A DNA stretch of 7,926 nt from an uncultured beta proteobacterium. Lineage in GTDB: Bacteria; Pseudomonadota; Gammaproteobacteria; Burkholderiales; Burkholderiaceae. The position numbers were made by a program, and so were the translations under genes. This document shows, one piece after another, positions 5,812-7,926 of the stretch (positions within the stretch are counted from its first letter, which is position 1; each line of letters starts with the position of its first letter). The stretch is taken from the NCBI GenBank assembly GCA_903835865.1, contig CAILON010000476.1, positions 1 through 7,926 of the forward strand. The letters are read 5' to 3'. Below the pieces are notes generated by a model. That model was not told where the DNA came from, did not search any database, and saw nothing but the letters and a program-made list of their open reading frames with translations.

Positions 5812-6912
5812 TTACAGAGTTGGGTAATCAATATATCCAGCTTCTTGACCGCCGTAAAAAGTTGCTCGGTTATAAGGATTGAGTGGTGCATTTTTCTGAA
5901 AACGCTCAGCCAAATCTGGATTAGAAATATACAAGCGGCCATAAGCCACTGCATCTGCTAAGCCATCCTCCAATGCCTTCTCACCCATAGCCTGATCGTA
6001 GCCGCCAGCAGTGATAAATTTTCCTTGATAAGCAGCGCGGAATATTTCTGAGGTTATCGGTGCATCCTCAAACACTTGGTCGCCTCCGCCTGCACTAGTT
6101 GAACGCGGTTCAATCATGTGTAAATAGGCTAAGTTATAGCCATTTAATTTTTTGATGGCAGCATTAAACAAAGCTACTGGATCACTATCGCCAATATCGT
6201 TGAAGGTTCCATAGGGAGAAAGACGAAGGCCAATGCGATCGCTAGGGAAAACTTTTGCAACTGCCTCAATCACTTCACCCAGCAAGCGCAAACGATTTTC
6301 TATCGAACCACCGTATTGATCCTGTCGTTGATTGGTTTTGTCTTGCAGAAATTGGTCCAGCAAATAACCATTTGCCGCATGAATCTCAACCCCATCAAAG
6401 CCAGCTGCTTTAGCATTTTGAGCGGCTAATTCATAGTCCTTGAGTAATCGAGCAATATCCTCAACGCTCATTGCCTTTGGTACCTCGTAATCATAAAGCT
6501 GCCAATCGGCACCGTATGTTTGTCCAGCAGGAGGAATTGCAGAAGGAGCCTCTGGGGCGCCATGCTCAGGGTGCAAAGACGAATGGGAGATACGTCCAAC
6601 ATGCCATAGCTGCGAAACAATAGCGCCACCCTTAGCATGAACAGCATCCACAATTTCTTTCCACGCCGCGGTCTGCTTAGCTGTGTAAATTCCAGGAGTA
6701 GCAGGATAGCCCATGCCAATTGGTGAAATTTGAGTTGCCTCAGTAATGATTAGGCCAGCACTTGCACGCTGCGCATAGTAGGTTGTAGCCAATGGATTGG
6801 GTACGTGTCCAGCAACTGCACGCATCCTAGTGAGGGGCGCCATCACTAAGCGATTTTTCAATTGAATTGCGCCAAGATTAACGGGGGTAAACATAATTAC
6901 TTTGCCGGACAT
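5812..6912 (-). CDS. nemA: Old yellow enzyme family alkene reductase (NemA-like)
   Basis: A 366-residue FMN-dependent NAD(P)H:ene-reductase, typical in length for the NemA/OYE group. Such cytoplasmic enzymes reduce activated C=C bonds in electrophiles such as N-ethylmaleimide and some nitro compounds. Seen in order: NRLVMAPLTRMRA (20-32, FMN contact), YYAQRASAGLIITEAT (45-60), QLWHVGRISH (101-110), VEIHAANGYLLDQFLQD (175-191) with the substrate-binding pair H178/N181 and the proton-donor Y183, YGGSIENRLRL (200-210), and YGRLYISNPDLAERF (324-338). A second Met (M7) directly before FTPVNLGAI could be the real start, since E. coli NemA begins close to this point; ribosome sites are weak for both (AGAAAGA for the first). 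It lies 75 bases downstream of oxyR, same strand, with no terminator between. The exact physiological substrate is unknown. Confidence 0.9.
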   Translation of the reverse strand: MSGKVIMFTPVNLGAIQLKNRLVMAPLTRMRAVAGHVPNPLATTYYAQRASAGLIITEATQISPIGMGYPATPGIYTAKQTAAWKEIVDAVHAKGGAIVSQLWHVGRISHSSLHPEHGAPEAPSAIPPAGQTYGADWQLYDYEVPKAMSVEDIARLLKDYELAAQNAKAAGFDGVEIHAANGYLLDQFLQDKTNQRQDQYGGSIENRLRLLGEVIEAVAKVFPSDRIGLRLSPYGTFNDIGDSDPVALFNAAIKKLNGYNLAYLHMIEPRSTSAGGGDQVFEDAPITSEIFRAAYQGKFITAGGYDQAMGEKALEDGLADAVAYGRLYISNPDLAERFQKNAPLNPYNRATFYGGQEAGYIDYPTL

Positions 6913-6952
6913 GTGATTCTTTCTATTTACTGATGATGATTTGAATGTGAGA

Positions 6953-6970
6953 CTGTAACAAGCTTTACAG
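6953..6970. repeat. Inverted repeat in the oxyR-nemA gap
   Basis: CTGTAA (6953-6958) and TTACAG (6965-6970) are perfect inverse copies around a 6-base spacer, 40 bases upstream of the nemA start. It could be an operator or a small mRNA hairpin. Its spacing does not match a standard LysR T-N11-A box, and no T-run makes it a terminator. Confidence 0.45.
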
Positions 6971-6987
6971 CGAAGTATGGGATGGCC

Positions 6988-7923
6988 TTAGGAAGAGTTA
7001 GCTGTACGCTTCATCCCTGAACCGCCTCCAGAGCATTCTTCAAGGCAGCTAGAGAGCGCTAAAAATTCTTCATGATGTGCAGTAGATGCTCTAGCAACCA
7101 AAGCAATTATCCTTTTGGGGGCTGGTGAAGCCAACGGACGAGACACTAAGTCAGAATGATTCAGTAGGCCACCCTTAATTGCCATCTCTGGTAAGAGCGC
7201 TATGCCCAGGCCTGACTCCACCATCTGAATTAAAGTCAATAAGCTGGTAGCCTCGAAGCCGTCAGCATTACGAATGTCAGATTTTTTACAGGCCTGCATA
7301 CTATGCTCTCGTATGCAATGACCCTCTTCTAGGAGCAATAAACGATCTGCCATCTTGATCGGTAAAGTAATTTCTTTTGCCTTTAAGGCTGGGTCATCAC
7401 TTTTAGCAACCAAGTAAAACTCATCATTGAATAATTCTTTAACAAGTAAATTACCAATCTCATAAGGTAAAGCAATTAAAGCAAAGTCTAGCTGATGATC
7501 CGCAAGCCTTGATAAGAGGTTTGCCGTTAAATCCTCTCGCAAAGTAATTTTGAGATCAGGAAAGCGCTTGCGAAGCTTAGGCATAACCAAGGGCAACAGA
7601 AACGGTGCAATCGTTGGAATGACTCCCAAGCGAATCGTTGCTGACATCGGCTTTCCAAGCGACCCAGACCGTTGAACCAAGTCTTCAGAGGCGGCCAAAA
7701 TAGTCTTCGCGCGACCTAATACCTCCAGGCCCGCTGGCGTAATGGAGACATTTTGACGATCTCGCTCAAATAGTTGAACCCCAAGACTTTCTTCTAACTC
7801 CTTTAATCCAGCGCTCAAAGTCGATTGCCCCACCAAGCAAGTCTCGGCTGCGCGGGTGAAATTGAGCTCCTTGGCGAGGGCTACCAAGTAACTCAACTGC
7901 CTTAATGAAGGTAAATAAGCCAT
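6988..7923 (-). CDS. oxyR: OxyR, peroxide-sensing LysR-type regulator
   Basis: A 311-residue LysR-family regulator. OxyR senses hydrogen peroxide by forming a disulfide and then activates peroxide-defence genes. The N-terminal winged helix-turn-helix covers about residues 5-63 (FTRAAETCLVGQSTLSAGLK within it), followed by a linker helix and the effector domain. Diagnostic OxyR segments are present: IPTIAPFLLP (102-111) and LLLLEEGHCIREHSMQAC (195-212), with the redox pair C203 and C212 at the same nine-residue spacing as C199/C208 of E. coli, followed by ATSLLTLIQMVESGLGIALLP (225-245). Extra cysteines C293 and C297 lie near the end, in a tail rich in Gly and Ser (SGGGSGMKRTANSS). The ATG at 7923 is at the window edge, so its ribosome site and promoter cannot be judged. 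It is followed by nemA on the same strand. Confidence 0.95.
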   Translation of the reverse strand: MAYLPSLRQLSYLVALAKELNFTRAAETCLVGQSTLSAGLKELEESLGVQLFERDRQNVSITPAGLEVLGRAKTILAASEDLVQRSGSLGKPMSATIRLGVIPTIAPFLLPLVMPKLRKRFPDLKITLREDLTANLLSRLADHQLDFALIALPYEIGNLLVKELFNDEFYLVAKSDDPALKAKEITLPIKMADRLLLLEEGHCIREHSMQACKKSDIRNADGFEATSLLTLIQMVESGLGIALLPEMAIKGGLLNHSDLVSRPLASPAPKRIIALVARASTAHHEEFLALSSCLEECSGGGSGMKRTANSS

Positions 7924-7926
7924 AGG

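Noticed and set aside
5760..5954. Minus-strand open frame of 64 codons overlapping the nemA 3' end
   Set aside because: Another frame of the same strand as nemA, running through the terminator; nemA motifs fix the true frame.
6468..6719. Minus-strand open frame of 83 codons inside nemA
   Set aside because: An out-of-frame shadow of nemA, Leu-rich without family match.
1..7926. Mobile element, defence island, CRISPR or prophage content
   Set aside because: All genes are recognisable metabolic, transport or regulatory families or small neighbours; no transposase, integrase, repeat array or attachment-site duplication was seen.

Overview
The window looks like ordinary chromosomal DNA from a free-living betaproteobacterium, most likely a low-GC member of the Burkholderiaceae such as Polynucleobacter. 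This rests on the protein families present (TcuAB, OxyR, CybB-type b561, an old yellow enzyme, FMN-dependent hydroxy-acid dehydrogenase), moderate GC and compact gene spacing. It is an impression from reading, not a database result. No RNA gene, CRISPR array, insertion sequence or phage gene was seen, and no stretch over 300 bases lacks a gene.

There are three blocks. (1) Left, minus strand, 1-2637: an EamA/DMT-type permease, then tcuA, then tcuB, which runs off the left edge. TcuA and TcuB overlap and form the tricarballylate (and cis-aconitate) oxidation pair; the permease lies upstream in the same direction. (2) Centre, plus strand, 2771-5754: an FMN-dependent alpha-hydroxy-acid (probably L-lactate) dehydrogenase, a DUF4239 membrane protein directly after its stop, a 63-residue unknown protein, then a separate unit of a cytochrome b561 (CybB, superoxide oxidase family) with a 58-residue membrane protein. 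A near-consensus Fur box precedes cybB, and a strong two-way terminator hairpin closes the block. (3) Right, minus strand, 5812-7923: oxyR followed by an old yellow enzyme (NemA-like), probably co-transcribed.

Functionally, the window joins organic-acid oxidation feeding electrons to the quinone pool (lactate, tricarballylate) with oxidative and electrophile stress handling (OxyR, OYE, CybB) and an iron-control signal. The adjacency of Fur-box-cybB and oxyR-nemA is suggestive but may be coincidence.

The points most worth a second look are: the N-terminus of the DUF4239 protein, whose membrane helix extends upstream of every canonical start to an ATT codon abutting the lldD stop; the Fur box before cybB and its small membrane neighbour; the tandem and inverted GGGTAT repeats between the divergent permease and lldD; and the unknown 63-residue protein. 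I do not see convincing evidence for a wholly new system here.
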